Source: Rothia aerolata
GTDB lineage: Bacteria > Actinomycetota > Actinomycetes > Actinomycetales > Micrococcaceae
Assembly: GCF_014635585.1 (NCBI RefSeq)
Contig: NZ_BMDC01000001.1
Location: 62,001 to 126,000, forward strand
Length of the DNA: 64,000 nt
Direction of reading: 5' to 3'
The notes beneath the pieces are model-generated. The model saw nothing but the letters and a program-made list of their open reading frames with translations. It did no database searches and had not been told where the DNA came from. The translations under genes and the position numbers were made by a program. Position 1 is the first letter of the stretch, and every line of letters starts with the position of its first letter. Positions 35,131 to 43,403 of this stretch are shown here, in pieces.

Positions 35131-36471
35131 ATGGATCGTCAGCAAGAGTTTGTTTTGCGCACCATCGAGGAGCGCGACGTTCGATTTGTGCGTATGTGGT
35201 TTACCGATGTGGTGGGAACCCTCAAGTCAGTGGCGCTAGCACCTGCCGAGGTCGAGGCTGCGTTTGAGGAAGGCCTGGGCTTTGATGGGTCTTCGATTGA
35301 GGGGCTCTCTCGGGTCTACGAGTCGGATATGCTGTTGCAACCCGACCCCTCGACCTTTCAGATTCTGCCCTGGCGGGGCCAGGAGGAACCGACCTCCCGA
35401 ATGTTCTGCGATATTCTGACCCCCGACGGCGAGCCCAGCGCGGCAGATACCCGCGGCGTTCTCAAGCGCACCCTGGAGAAGGCCGCCAACATGGGCTTCA
35501 CCTGCTACACCTCACCCGAGATTGAGTTCTACCTGCTCAAATCCAAGGAGCTGGGTGCTAACGGCATACCCGAGCCGGTGGATTCGGAGTCTTACTTTGA
35601 CCACACTCCCGGCGGCATTGTGCAGGATTTCCGCCGTCGGGCGGTGACCATGCTCGAAGAGGTGGGTATCTCGGTGGAGTTCTCCCACCACGAGGCAGGC
35701 CCCGGCCAGAACGAGATCGACCTGCGCCATGCCGATGCGCTGCAAACCGCCGATAACATCATGACTTTCCGCACCGTCATCAAAGAGGTGGCGCTGGCTC
35801 AGGGAATCTATGGCACCTTCATGCCTAAGCCCTTCTCAGATCAGCCCGGCTCCGGCATGCACACCCACTTCTCCCTCTTTGAGGGCGATACCAACGCCTT
35901 TTTCGAGGCGGGGGCAGAATTCCAGCTCTCCCGCACCGCCCGCCACTTCATTGCCGGTGTGCTCAAGCACGCCCCCGAGTTCACCCTGGTCACCAACCAG
36001 TTCGTGAACTCCTACAAGCGCCTGTGGGGCGGGGACGAAGCGCCGTCCTACGTCTCCTGGGGCCACAACAACCGCTCGGCCCTGGTGCGGGTTCCCCTCT
36101 ATAAGCCCAACAAGATGCAGTCGGCCCGCATCGAATACCGCGGTATCGACTCGGCCACCAACCCCTACCTCTCCTACGCGGTGGTGCTGGGGGCAGGCCT
36201 CAAGGGCATTGAAAATGAATACGAGCTCTCCCCGGCAGTTACCGAAGACCTACAGGCTATGAGCTCCTCCGAGCGCCGGGCTATGGGCTACCACTCCCTG
36301 CCCTCCTCGCTCTGGGACGCCATTAATAAGACGGAAGATTCCGAGTTCATGGCAGAGATTCTCGGCGAGCAGGTTTTTGAGCAGCTACTGCGCAACAAGC
36401 GCAAAGACTGGTCAGCCTACCGGGCCGAGGTGACCCCCTACGAGCTGAAAAACAATCTGGGAATTCTCTAA
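35131..36471 (+). CDS. glnA2: Glutamine synthetase GlnA2
   Basis: A glutamine synthetase I-type enzyme (446 residues), the same length as mycobacterial GlnA2. The ATG at 35131 is chosen for the AAGGAG just upstream; 13 in-frame codons lie before it. Motifs are GFDGSSIEGL near the N-terminus, PEIEFYLL (metal-binding Glu), FSHHEAGPGQNEIDLRHADAL, FMPKPFSDQPGSGMHTHFSLF, VNSYKRL and ARIEYRGID. At the place of the adenylylation tyrosine (NLYDLP in GlnA1) the sequence reads ELSPAVTEDL, so it should not be adenylylated by GlnE. It may be a second glutamine synthetase or act on another amine. glnE follows after a terminator-like hairpin. Confidence 0.93.
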   Translation: MDRQQEFVLRTIEERDVRFVRMWFTDVVGTLKSVALAPAEVEAAFEEGLGFDGSSIEGLSRVYESDMLLQPDPSTFQILPWRGQEEPTSRMFCDILTPDGEPSAADTRGVLKRTLEKAANMGFTCYTSPEIEFYLLKSKELGANGIPEPVDSESYFDHTPGGIVQDFRRRAVTMLEEVGISVEFSHHEAGPGQNEIDLRHADALQTADNIMTFRTVIKEVALAQGIYGTFMPKPFSDQPGSGMHTHFSLFEGDTNAFFEAGAEFQLSRTARHFIAGVLKHAPEFTLVTNQFVNSYKRLWGGDEAPSYVSWGHNNRSALVRVPLYKPNKMQSARIEYRGIDSATNPYLSYAVVLGAGLKGIENEYELSPAVTEDLQAMSSSERRAMGYHSLPSSLWDAINKTEDSEFMAEILGEQVFEQLLRNKRKDWSAYRAEVTPYELKNNLGIL

Positions 36472-36484
36472 AATACTGTTATAG

Positions 36485-36520
36485 AGGGTGAGCCGAGCAC
36501 GCCTTGGCTCACCCTTTCTT
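36485..36520 (+). terminator. Terminator between glnA2 and glnE
   Basis: AGGGTGAGCC (36485-36494) pairs with GGCTCACCCT (36506-36515), loop 11, followed by TTCTT. It is moderate in strength and may allow partial read-through to glnE, which starts 27 bases later. Confidence 0.7.
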
Positions 36521-36547
36521 ATCGGGCCAAGATGAAGGGGTGCATTC

Positions 36548-39500
36548 ATGGCCGAGGGCCAGACGCAAAATAAGGACGTCGAAGCGGAAAAGCGCGCGCA
36601 GAAGAAGCTTTTGTCTGACATGGTCAGCATCGGTTTCTACGACGCTCAAAAAGCCTCCCGCTGGCTGACCGCCCGGGAGCTTGAGCCGGTAGACCGGCAG
36701 GCTCTTTTTGCGGGTCTACGCCTGAGCCCCTCACCCGATATGGCCCTGCCCGCCCTGGTGCGTCTGTTAGAGAAGCGCCCCGATATGGTGGGCAAGGTCA
36801 ATCAGGGGGAGAAGCAGCCCGCCCTCTTCCGCCTGCTGGGAGCCTCCGAGGCCTTTGGCGATTTCTTCATTCGCCACCCCGAGCAGGTAGACCTGTTCGA
36901 CCTGGATTTTTTCTCCCCGCTCGAGGACGAATTTCCGCGCTCGCTGATCCCTGAGATTGACCGGGACCACCTGACCCCCTTCGCACCCCTGGATACTCTC
37001 TACCGCACCAGCCTGCTGGAGGCAGTCGGAGCCGACCCGGCGTCGTCCGACCCGGTAGCCGCTGTCAGCGGCAAAGAGGCCTACGTTGCCCTGCGCACCG
37101 CCTACCGGCGCCACCAGGCGGAGCTGGCTATCCGCGACCTGCTCTCCCACGCTCCCCACGAGTTTATGCCCACCGTGGGCCGCAAGCTGGCGGATTTGGC
37201 GGCTGCGGTGATTGAGGGTGCGCTGGCGGTTGCCCGCGCTGAGGTGGGTCGGCAGCGTAGCCCGCAGGACGTCGCCCAGGTTGAGCTGGCGGTCATCGGC
37301 ATGGGCAAGTGCGGGGCGAGAGAGCTCAACTATATCTCCGATGTTGATGTGGTCTACGCGATTGACCGCAAGCCCGTTAGCGATCTGCCCGAGGGGGTAG
37401 AGGCTATCGACGAGAACACTGCCTCTACCATTGGCACCGAGCTGGTGCAGGAACTGGCCAAAGCAATTATGGGCCCTGCGCCAGAGCCCATGCTCTGGGA
37501 GGTAGACGCCAACCTGCGCCCCGAGGGCAAGGACGGCGCTCTGGTGCGCACCGTTGATTCCTTCAAGACCTACTACCGGCGCTGGGCTGAAAACTGGGAG
37601 TTCCAGGCCCTGCTGAAGGCCCGCCCCATCGCCGGTAATCCGCAGCTGGGCTACCGCTGGATGAAAACCATGAACGGTTTTGTCTGGGAGTCGTCGGCCT
37701 CCGAGGGGTTTGTGGAGTCGGTGCAGGCCATGCGTGCCCGGGTGACCGACAATATCCCTAAGAAAGAAATTGACCGGCAGATTAAGCTGGGCCCCGGTGG
37801 CCTACGCGATGTTGAATTTACCGTTCAGCTGTTACAGCTGGTGCACGGGCGCACCGACGAAACGGTGCGTACCCAGACCACCACAGATTCGCTGGAAGCC
37901 CTGGCCAACGCCAGCTTTATCGGCAGAGCAGACGCCGCCCAGTTCCAAGACGACTACAAGTACCTGCGCCTGCTCGAACACCGCATTCAACTGCACTACA
38001 TGCGCCGCACTCACCTGATGCCCGAGAAAGAGGCAGACCAGCGGGTACTGGCGCGCTCACTGGTCTCCATGGAGCGCATCGGCACGCTGACCGTAGACAG
38101 CCTGCTGAAAGCATGGAACAAGATTAAGCGCAATGTGAAGTCCCTGCACGAGCGCATCTTCTTCCGCCCCCTGCTGGCGGCTGTGGCTCACCTTTCCAAA
38201 GACGAGTTGGCGCTTTCCGAAGAGGCAGCCCGCGACCGCCTGGCTGCTCTGGGCTATAAGGATCCCCGCGGAGCTATGCGCCATATTGAAGCACTTACCA
38301 AGGGTATTCAGCGCTCTGCCGAGATTCAGCGCCACCTGATGCCGGTGCTTCTGGGCTGGTTTGCCCAGGGGGTTGATCCGGACGCCGGTCTGTTGGGCTT
38401 CCGCCGGATTTCTGAGTCGCTGGGCACCACGCCCTGGTACCTGCGGATGCTGCGGGACTCCCCGGCAGCTGCCGAACGTCTCTGCCAGATTCTTTCCTCA
38501 TCCCGCTTTATTACCGACATTCTTGAGGATGCCCCCGAGTCGATTTCCTGGCTTGATCGGGACGAGGAACTGCGCCCGCGCACCTTCGAGGATCTCAACA
38601 CCCTGATTCGCAACCAGCTGACCCGCCACCCCGAAACTGACTCCGCCATTCGGAACCTGCGCATGATTCGGCGGCGGGAAAATCTGCGAATCGCTATGGG
38701 GGAGGCCTCGAACCTGCTGACTATCGAAGAAGTCACCACCGGACTGGCCACCATCGACCAGACCGTGATTGAGGGTGCCCTACAGATTGCCCAGCGGGAA
38801 CGCTACGAGCAGGGTAGCGAGCCGCTCACCGACATCGCCATTATCGCTATGGGCCGCCAGGGCGGTGCTGAAATTGGCTACGGTTCCGACGCGGACCTCA
38901 TCTACGTGCACCAGCCCCGCTCCGGTGCCGACGAGCGCGCCGCCGTTGCCGAGGCCACCGAGCTCATTCACCGCATGGTGCAGCTACTCAAACAGCCCTG
39001 CACACCGGCCATCCGCGCCGAAAAGGTGCTGGAAATCGATGCCGACCTGCGCCCCGAAGGCAAGTCCGGGCCTATGGTGCGCTCGCTGGACTCCTACCGT
39101 GAATACTATGAGCGCTGGGCAGATACCTGGGAATTCCAGGCCCTGCTGCGTGCCCGCCCCCTTGCTGGTTCCTACGAGGTCTCCGCAGCCTTTGTCGACC
39201 TCATCAACCGCTACCGCTATCCCTCTCAGTTCAGCCAGGCTCAGATTATTGAGATTCGCCGCATGAAGGCTCGCGTAGAAAACGAGCGAATGCCCCGCGG
39301 CGCCGACCGCACCCGGCAGCTCAAGCTGGGCCGAGGGGGTCTCTCTGACATCGAGTGGATTGTTCAGCTACTACAGCTCTGCCAGGCCGCCAAGGTACCC
39401 TCCCTGCAGGTCACAGGTACTTTGGAGGCCCTGGACGCCGCCGAGTCAGCCGGGCTCTTCAGCGCTGAGGACGTCGCGGTTTTGGCGAGGGCGTGGAAGC

Positions 39501-39718
39501 TGGCGACTAAGATTCGCGGCTGTAACGTGCTGCGCACCGGGCGGGCAACCGATGTGCTGACCTCTACCCGGTCAGACCTTGAGGCGATTGCCCGCTGGTG
39601 CGGCTATGCACCCGGCCAGGCCCGGCAGCTTGAGGAAGACTACCTGCGTATTACCCGCCAGGCCCGCGCCGTTTACGAGCGCCTCTTCTTCGACACAGAC
39701 CTGCTGGCGCTTAAATAG
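36548..39718 (+). CDS. glnE: Glutamine synthetase adenylyltransferase/deadenylase GlnE
   Basis: A bifunctional enzyme of 1056 residues that adds AMP to, or removes AMP from, the regulatory tyrosine of GlnA1 according to nitrogen status. Two nucleotidyltransferase domains are visible: the N-terminal one with GMGKCGARELNYISDVDVVY (about residues 250-270) and the C-terminal one with AMGRQGGAEIGYGSDADLIY (about residues 765-785). Each keeps the DxD metal pair. Each is followed by a helical GlnD-PII-type domain with GPGGLRDVEFTVQLLQL and GRGGLSDIEWIVQLLQL. AAGGGG precedes the ATG. Its neighbours are the two glutamine synthetases, the usual actinobacterial arrangement. Confidence 0.97.
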   Translation: MAEGQTQNKDVEAEKRAQKKLLSDMVSIGFYDAQKASRWLTARELEPVDRQALFAGLRLSPSPDMALPALVRLLEKRPDMVGKVNQGEKQPALFRLLGASEAFGDFFIRHPEQVDLFDLDFFSPLEDEFPRSLIPEIDRDHLTPFAPLDTLYRTSLLEAVGADPASSDPVAAVSGKEAYVALRTAYRRHQAELAIRDLLSHAPHEFMPTVGRKLADLAAAVIEGALAVARAEVGRQRSPQDVAQVELAVIGMGKCGARELNYISDVDVVYAIDRKPVSDLPEGVEAIDENTASTIGTELVQELAKAIMGPAPEPMLWEVDANLRPEGKDGALVRTVDSFKTYYRRWAENWEFQALLKARPIAGNPQLGYRWMKTMNGFVWESSASEGFVESVQAMRARVTDNIPKKEIDRQIKLGPGGLRDVEFTVQLLQLVHGRTDETVRTQTTTDSLEALANASFIGRADAAQFQDDYKYLRLLEHRIQLHYMRRTHLMPEKEADQRVLARSLVSMERIGTLTVDSLLKAWNKIKRNVKSLHERIFFRPLLAAVAHLSKDELALSEEAARDRLAALGYKDPRGAMRHIEALTKGIQRSAEIQRHLMPVLLGWFAQGVDPDAGLLGFRRISESLGTTPWYLRMLRDSPAAAERLCQILSSSRFITDILEDAPESISWLDRDEELRPRTFEDLNTLIRNQLTRHPETDSAIRNLRMIRRRENLRIAMGEASNLLTIEEVTTGLATIDQTVIEGALQIAQRERYEQGSEPLTDIAIIAMGRQGGAEIGYGSDADLIYVHQPRSGADERAAVAEATELIHRMVQLLKQPCTPAIRAEKVLEIDADLRPEGKSGPMVRSLDSYREYYERWADTWEFQALLRARPLAGSYEVSAAFVDLINRYRYPSQFSQAQIIEIRRMKARVENERMPRGADRTRQLKLGRGGLSDIEWIVQLLQLCQAAKVPSLQVTGTLEALDAAESAGLFSAEDVAVLARAWKLATKIRGCNVLRTGRATDVLTSTRSDLEAIARWCGYAPGQARQLEEDYLRITRQARAVYERLFFDTDLLALK

Positions 39719-39745
39719 AGAGCTACCGCTACAGCGGCAAAAATT

Positions 39746-40498
39746 TTAACCGTGCAGCTCAGCCTTGGAGATCTGTTCAGCCAGGTCTTCGGGGGAAAGG
39801 TCGGCAGCCGAGAACTCGCTGGTCAGCGGCAGATGCAGGTTGAGGTCGGTGCCAATGCAGATTTCAACGTAGGCGTTATCGAGCTTGAAGTCGATCACGT
39901 GGCCGCCCTTCTCGTGCTCGTCGTCAATAAAGTGGGCGTGGCAGCCGGGAACGCCAATACCCTGCTCATAGATGGGGGTACGGAAGCCCACGATGGTTCC
40001 GCGCACATTATCGAACTGCACAATCTCGTCGTTGGCGGTGGCGTCTACCATCTTGGGGTAGGGCTTGGTCTGCTTCTGCACGGTGCGGGTACGAATCCAA
40101 TCGAAGTCACCCACAATCTTGATGGCGTACATGTAGTTCTTGGAGACGGTGAAATCGTCCAGCACCTGCGAAGCTGACTTGCGCAGGATCTTGTTGGGCA
40201 AACCCTTGCGGATGGTGGGCACAAAGTTCATGATGACGGCGAAGGGGGTCTTCTGGTCCAGAGACACCTGACTGATTGAGCCGTCGTGACGCATCTGGTA
40301 GCAGTTGCCGTCCAGCACAATCATCTCGCCGTCCAGCCCGTTGAAGGTGCCCACGCCAAAGTTGCCGTGGCCCAGGAGCTCGCCGATGGTCATCTCGCCG
40401 TCATAGATACCATCGATGAGCTGAGACATCAGGCCGGTCTGAAAAACTTCGTTGCGGTAGATAGTTTCGCCGTTGAGTTTGGTGGGGGTGTAGGCCAC
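39746..40498 (-). CDS. budA: Alpha-acetolactate decarboxylase
   Basis: Converts alpha-acetolactate to acetoin, a neutral overflow product of pyruvate metabolism. The start is GTG 40498, which follows AGGAG by 6 bases (250 residues); the open frame upstream is not family-like. Motifs are YDGEMTIGELLGHGNFGVGTFNGLDGEMIVLDG near residues 35-65 and GCHAHFIDDEHEKGGHVIDF, whose histidines bind the catalytic zinc. No budB or budC is adjacent; acetolactate may come from the valine pathway. It is inserted between glnE and glnA1 and is convergent with glnE, so its presence here looks like an acquisition or rearrangement relative to the usual nitrogen cluster. Confidence 0.93.
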   Translation of the reverse strand: MAYTPTKLNGETIYRNEVFQTGLMSQLIDGIYDGEMTIGELLGHGNFGVGTFNGLDGEMIVLDGNCYQMRHDGSISQVSLDQKTPFAVIMNFVPTIRKGLPNKILRKSASQVLDDFTVSKNYMYAIKIVGDFDWIRTRTVQKQTKPYPKMVDATANDEIVQFDNVRGTIVGFRTPIYEQGIGVPGCHAHFIDDEHEKGGHVIDFKLDNAYVEICIGTDLNLHLPLTSEFSAADLSPEDLAEQISKAELHG

Positions 40499-40625
40499 GG
40501 GATTCTCCTGGTTAGAAGGAACAAAACTTACTCTCCACGCTACCCCCATCTATCCTTTCAGGCGATAGCAGCTGGGCGTTTAGTCACTCACACCCCTTGG
40601 GGCAGATGAGGGAAAGTCTTAAAAG

Positions 40626-40655
40626 AAGGACGCCGCCACTAGGGGCGGCGTCCTT
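40626..40655 (-). terminator. Terminator after glnA1
   Basis: AAGGACGCCGCC and GGCGGCGTCCTT form a perfect 12-base stem with a 6-base loop, 25 bases beyond the glnA1 stop. On the minus strand it is followed by CTTTTAAGACTTT. Confidence 0.85.
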
Positions 40656-40680
40656 GAAAAGGGCTAAAGCTCGCTAGGGC

Positions 40681-42105
40681 TTAGACACCGTAGTACATCT
40701 GGAATTCCAGGGGGTGGGGTACCAGGGTCAGCGGTTCCAGCTCGTTCTCGCGCTTGTAGGCAATCCATGCCTGGATCAGGTCTTCGGTGAAGACGTCGCC
40801 GGCGAGCAGGAAGTCGTGATCTTCTTCCAGAGCTGCCAGGGCCTCTTCAAGGTTGGCGGGAGCCTTCTTGATGTCGGCTGCTTCTTCGGCAGGCAGCTCG
40901 TAGAGGTCCTTGTCGATGGGGGCAGGGGGCTCGATGCGATTGCGAATACCGTCCAGGCCAGCCATCAGCTGGGCAGCAAAGGCGAAGTAGGGGTTGCAGG
41001 AGGGATCCGGCGCACGGAACTCCAGGCGCTTTGCCTTGGGGTTGGTACCGGTAATCGGAATACGGATACCGGCCGAGCGGTTACCCTGCGAGTAAACCAT
41101 GTTCACCGGTGCCTCGTAGCCGGGAACCAGGCGCTTGTAGGAGTTGACGGTGGGGTTGGTGAAAGCCAGCACAGAGGAGGAGTGCTCAATCAGACCACCG
41201 ATGTACCAGCGGGCGGTGTCAGAGAGGTTAGCGTAGCCGCGCTCGTCATAGAAGAGGGGCTCGCCACCCTGCCACAGGGACTGGTGGCAGTGCATACCCG
41301 AACCGTTGTCGCCGAAGACGGGCTTGGGCATGAAGGTGACTGACTTACCCCAGGCATCTGCGGTGTTCTTGATAACGTACTTGAACTTGAGCAGGTCATC
41401 GGCAGCCTTGGTCAGGGTGTCAAACTTGTAGTTAATCTCTGCCTGGCCGGGGGCGCCCACCTCGTGGTGGGAGCGCTCTACCTCAAGGCCCACCGAATCC
41501 ATGGCAACCACCATGGCATCGCGCAAATCTGCCTGCTTATCAACGGGGGAGACGGGGAAGTAACCGCCCTTGGTCAGGGTCTTGTTACCCAGGTTGCCGC
41601 CTTCTTCCTTACGGCCGGAGTTCCAGGGAGCCTCGTCGGAGTCAACGGAATAGAAGGTTGACTGGGGGGTTACCTGGTAGCGCACATCCTCAAAGACGAA
41701 GAATTCAGCCTCAGAAGCGAAGAAGGCGGTATCTGCAATACCGGTGGACTTCAGGTATTCTTCGGCACGCTCGGCAACGCCGCGGGGGTCGCGGTGGTAG
41801 GGCTCGCCGGTGCGGGGGTTGACGATGGAGCAGATAATAACCAGGGTCTTTTCCACACGGAAGGGATCAAGGTAGGCCGATTCAACGTCGGGAATCAGCT
41901 GCATGTCAGATTCAGCAATGCCCTGGAAGCCACGGATCGAGGAACCGTCAAAGAGCTGGCCGTTAACGAAGAAGTCATCATCGACTGCCTTGGCGGGCAG
42001 GTTGAAGTGCTGCTGAACGCCGGGCATATCAACAAAGCGAATATCTACGAAGACGATTTCTTCTTCTTTAATGAAGTCCAGGACTTCCTGTGCGCTGGTA
42101 AACAT
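40681..42105 (-). CDS. glnA: Glutamine synthetase GlnA1 (GSI-beta)
   Basis: The main ammonia-assimilating glutamine synthetase: glutamate + NH3 + ATP to glutamine. The 474-residue length fits the dodecameric GSI-beta type. Motifs are [78 protein letters not shown] and [10 protein letters not shown]. The adenylylation tyrosine is kept (DLYELPAEE, about residue 402), matching the nearby GlnE. AAGGAG lies before the ATG. The upstream region has a GlnR-like box (42195-42232), a -10-like TAGTCT (42178-42183, minus strand) and a small palindrome, so nitrogen control of transcription is likely. Confidence 0.97.
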   Translation of the reverse strand: MFTSAQEVLDFIKEEEIVFVDIRFVDMPGVQQHFNLPAKAVDDDFFVNGQLFDGSSIRGFQGIAESDMQLIPDVESAYLDPFRVEKTLVIICSIVNPRTGEPYHRDPRGVAERAEEYLKSTGIADTAFFASEAEFFVFEDVRYQVTPQSTFYSVDSDEAPWNSGRKEEGGNLGNKTLTKGGYFPVSPVDKQADLRDAMVVAMDSVGLEVERSHHEVGAPGQAEINYKFDTLTKAADDLLKFKYVIKNTADAWGKSVTFMPKPVFGDNGSGMHCHQSLWQGGEPLFYDERGYANLSDTARWYIGGLIEHSSSVLAFTNPTVNSYKRLVPGYEAPVNMVYSQGNRSAGIRIPITGTNPKAKRLEFRAPDPSCNPYFAFAAQLMAGLDGIRNRIEPPAPIDKDLYELPAEEAADIKKAPANLEEALAALEEDHDFLLAGDVFTEDLIQAWIAYKRENELEPLTLVPHPLEFQMYYGV

Positions 42106-42194
42106 GGTCGGTTGATCTCCTTGTAATCGAGTTTGTTTCGACCTGGTTGGTAAGGGATGGTTCCCTGTCTTGGTTCCAAGACTATTCTCGCTTG

Positions 42195-42232
42195 TTTGCT
42201 GGCTGGTATCACGTATGTTTCGGCTCTGTAAC
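42195..42232 (-). promoter_or_regulatory. GlnR-like nitrogen regulator box before glnA1
   Basis: On the minus strand, GTTAC, 6 bases, GAAAC (42232-42217) exactly fits the actinobacterial GlnR consensus GTnAC-n6-GAAAC. Six bases further comes GATAC (42210-42206), a 4-of-5 match to the next half-site. The box ends about 90 bases before the glnA1 start and just upstream of a TAGTCT -10 element that lacks a good -35, as expected for an activated promoter. Confidence 0.6.
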
Positions 42233-42293
42233 GAGAATTTATGACCCGGGGCACATTGTAGGGCGGTTTTTTCGTGCTGCCGTGGCTGCCGGG

Positions 42294-42307
42294 TAGTCTT
42301 GTGTCTG
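42294..42307 (+). promoter_or_regulatory. -10 element for a leaderless RDD gene mRNA
   Basis: TAGTCT at 42294-42299 lies 7 bases before the GTG at 42307, and there is no Shine-Dalgarno sequence. The transcript would begin at or next to the start codon. Confidence 0.45.
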
Positions 42308-42756
42308 TGATTGAGCGTGAAGATTTAGGTTCGTGGTTAGAGGGCGCGCCCAGCAACCAGCAGTACCCGGGGCAGCACCTGGGTAGGCCCGAGAGTGGGC
42401 CGGGGTCGATTGCCCGCGGCGGAAGAAGAATTCTCGCCTTTATTATTGACTGGTTTCTCTGTTACGGTCTGATGGCGCTGGTGGGCTTAGGTGGTTCATC
42501 GATTGCTGAAAACACCGCTGTGCTGGTGCTTTTCTGGCTGTATCAGACGGTCTGCGTAGGATTTATGGGCCATACCCTGGGGCACCTGCTTCTGGGGTTG
42601 CAGGTTCAGCGTATGGACGGCGCTCCGGCGGGCTGGATTTCGGGGCTGGTGCGAGCCACTCTGGTGATGCTGGTTCTGCCGGTGATTATCATGGATTCAG
42701 ATCAGAGGGGGCTCCACGATAGGGCCCGCCACACCCTGCTGGTGAGAATCCGTTAG
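42307..42756 (+). CDS. RDD family membrane protein
   Basis: A 149-residue membrane protein with an RDD domain, regularly found beside glnA in actinobacteria. The start GTG 42307 gives [17 protein letters not shown], matching the conserved D.GSWL opening of this subgroup; upstream in-frame codons look non-coding. The RDD segment is [22 protein letters not shown] (Arg-Asp pair), followed by two further hydrophobic segments, the [13 protein letters not shown] signature, and [12 protein letters not shown] at the end. The role is unknown; the constant link to glnA hints at nitrogen metabolism or ammonium or ion transport, which is inference only. It is divergent from glnA1. Confidence 0.88.
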   Translation: MIEREDLGSWLEGAPSNQQYPGQHLGRPESGPGSIARGGRRILAFIIDWFLCYGLMALVGLGGSSIAENTAVLVLFWLYQTVCVGFMGHTLGHLLLGLQVQRMDGAPAGWISGLVRATLVMLVLPVIIMDSDQRGLHDRARHTLLVRIR

Positions 42757-42938
42757 GAACATACAGGGTTATAGGACAAATCTGTGTTCCCAACACCCCG
42801 CCCCCGCAAGAACGCAAGGCAACCGGCCTCACAGGTTAGTACCAGAAGCTAGTCTCAACCTTCTACCGCCTAAAATTCCAACACCTGCGATATGGGAAAC
42901 ATGGGGCATTCCTGAATTTTGCACTGAAACAGACTCTC

Positions 42939-43089
42939 GGTACACGTGAGCGCTGGCATATTTTCTAAGGTACAAGCGTGGTCCGCTAATCGACCCAAGG
43001 TACACGTGAAGTCCCCAGGTACAAGTATTGTCTTGTACCTGGGGACTTCACGTGTACCTTGGGGTCCCCGGCAAGAATAAGCTTGTACC
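42939..43089. repeat. Seven GGTACA-core motifs with 30-base periodicity
   Basis: GGTACACGTG or GGTACAAG occurs on the plus strand at 42939, 42969, 42999 and 43018, the first three exactly 30 bases apart. It occurs in reverse complement at 43032-43039, 43049-43058 and 43082-43089. CACGTG is itself palindromic. The spacing of about three helical turns would put all sites on one face of the DNA. Confidence 0.6.
42994..43063. repeat. Perfect 32-base inverted repeat, 6-base loop
   Basis: The left arm 42994-43025 and right arm 43032-43063 are exact reverse complements, with loop TATTGT. Such a long perfect arm is unusual for a terminator and has no T-run after it. It could be extruded as a cruciform or form a very stable RNA hairpin from either strand. 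Confidence 0.9.
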
Positions 43090-43106
43090 TTCTCCCTAGA
43101 GCTTCC

Positions 43107-43165
43107 CCGAGTGGCCATTTTTGTACCGAAAATCAGAGAAAAACGGTCTAAAAATGGCCACTCGG
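43107..43165. repeat. Hairpin with 16-base arms
   Basis: CCGAGTGGCCATTTTT (43107-43122) and AAAAATGGCCACTCGG (43150-43165) are exact inverted repeats. The 27-base interval holds a further ACCG/CGGT pair. No T-run follows on either strand. Confidence 0.8.
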
Positions 43166-43202
43166 TGATTACGGTAGCCCGTGTAGATGACTCTGTCTCG
43201 TT

Positions 43203-43223
43203 GAGTCGCCGCTTCGGCGACTC
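43203..43223. repeat. Short GC-rich hairpin
   Basis: GAGTCGCCG and CGGCGACTC form a perfect 9-base stem with a CTT loop. A TTTTT occurs 16 bases after it on the plus strand, too far for a standard terminator. Confidence 0.6.
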
Positions 43224-43355
43224 GGTGTGCTTGTCCCTTTTTGAATCTGCACACAGACTGTTAGAAGCTAGGCTTTACTGCCGTTATCTTGGGTGACGTG
43301 CCCGGGGCGGGCCACAGATTAGTCCTAGAACCCAATAATCAAGCGGGAATATACA

Positions 43356-43392
43356 AAAAGTCCCCCGTCGGCTGAGCCAGCGGGGGACTTTT
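43356..43392 (-). terminator. Terminator after the DUF4191 gene
   Basis: AAAAGTCCCCCG (43356-43367) and CGGGGGACTTTT (43381-43392) form a 12-base stem. The minus-strand reading ends in TTTTTG, directly after the DUF4191 stop codon. Confidence 0.85.
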
Positions 43393-43403
43393 ATGTTTCA
43401 GCT

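Larger units (their letters stand above)
42757..43355. other. Palindrome-rich non-coding island
   Basis: About 600 bases between the convergent RDD gene and the DUF4191 gene, with no credible protein gene. It contains a 30-base periodic motif, a 32-base perfect inverted repeat, a 16-base-arm hairpin and a 9-base-arm hairpin (separate entries). Short frames of 61-82 residues exist on both strands but run through the hairpins and show no protein-like composition. Such clusters suggest an extragenic palindromic repeat family or the remains of a small mobile element. Confidence 0.6.

Noticed and set aside
42939-43025. CRISPR-like array because of the 30-base periodicity
   Set aside because: Only about 10 bases repeat, in both orientations, with no constant spacer units and no cas genes nearby.
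42870-43296. Short frames on both strands in the palindrome island (82 and 61 codons)
   Set aside because: They run through perfect hairpins, lack ribosome sites and look unlike proteins; the repeats explain the sequence better.
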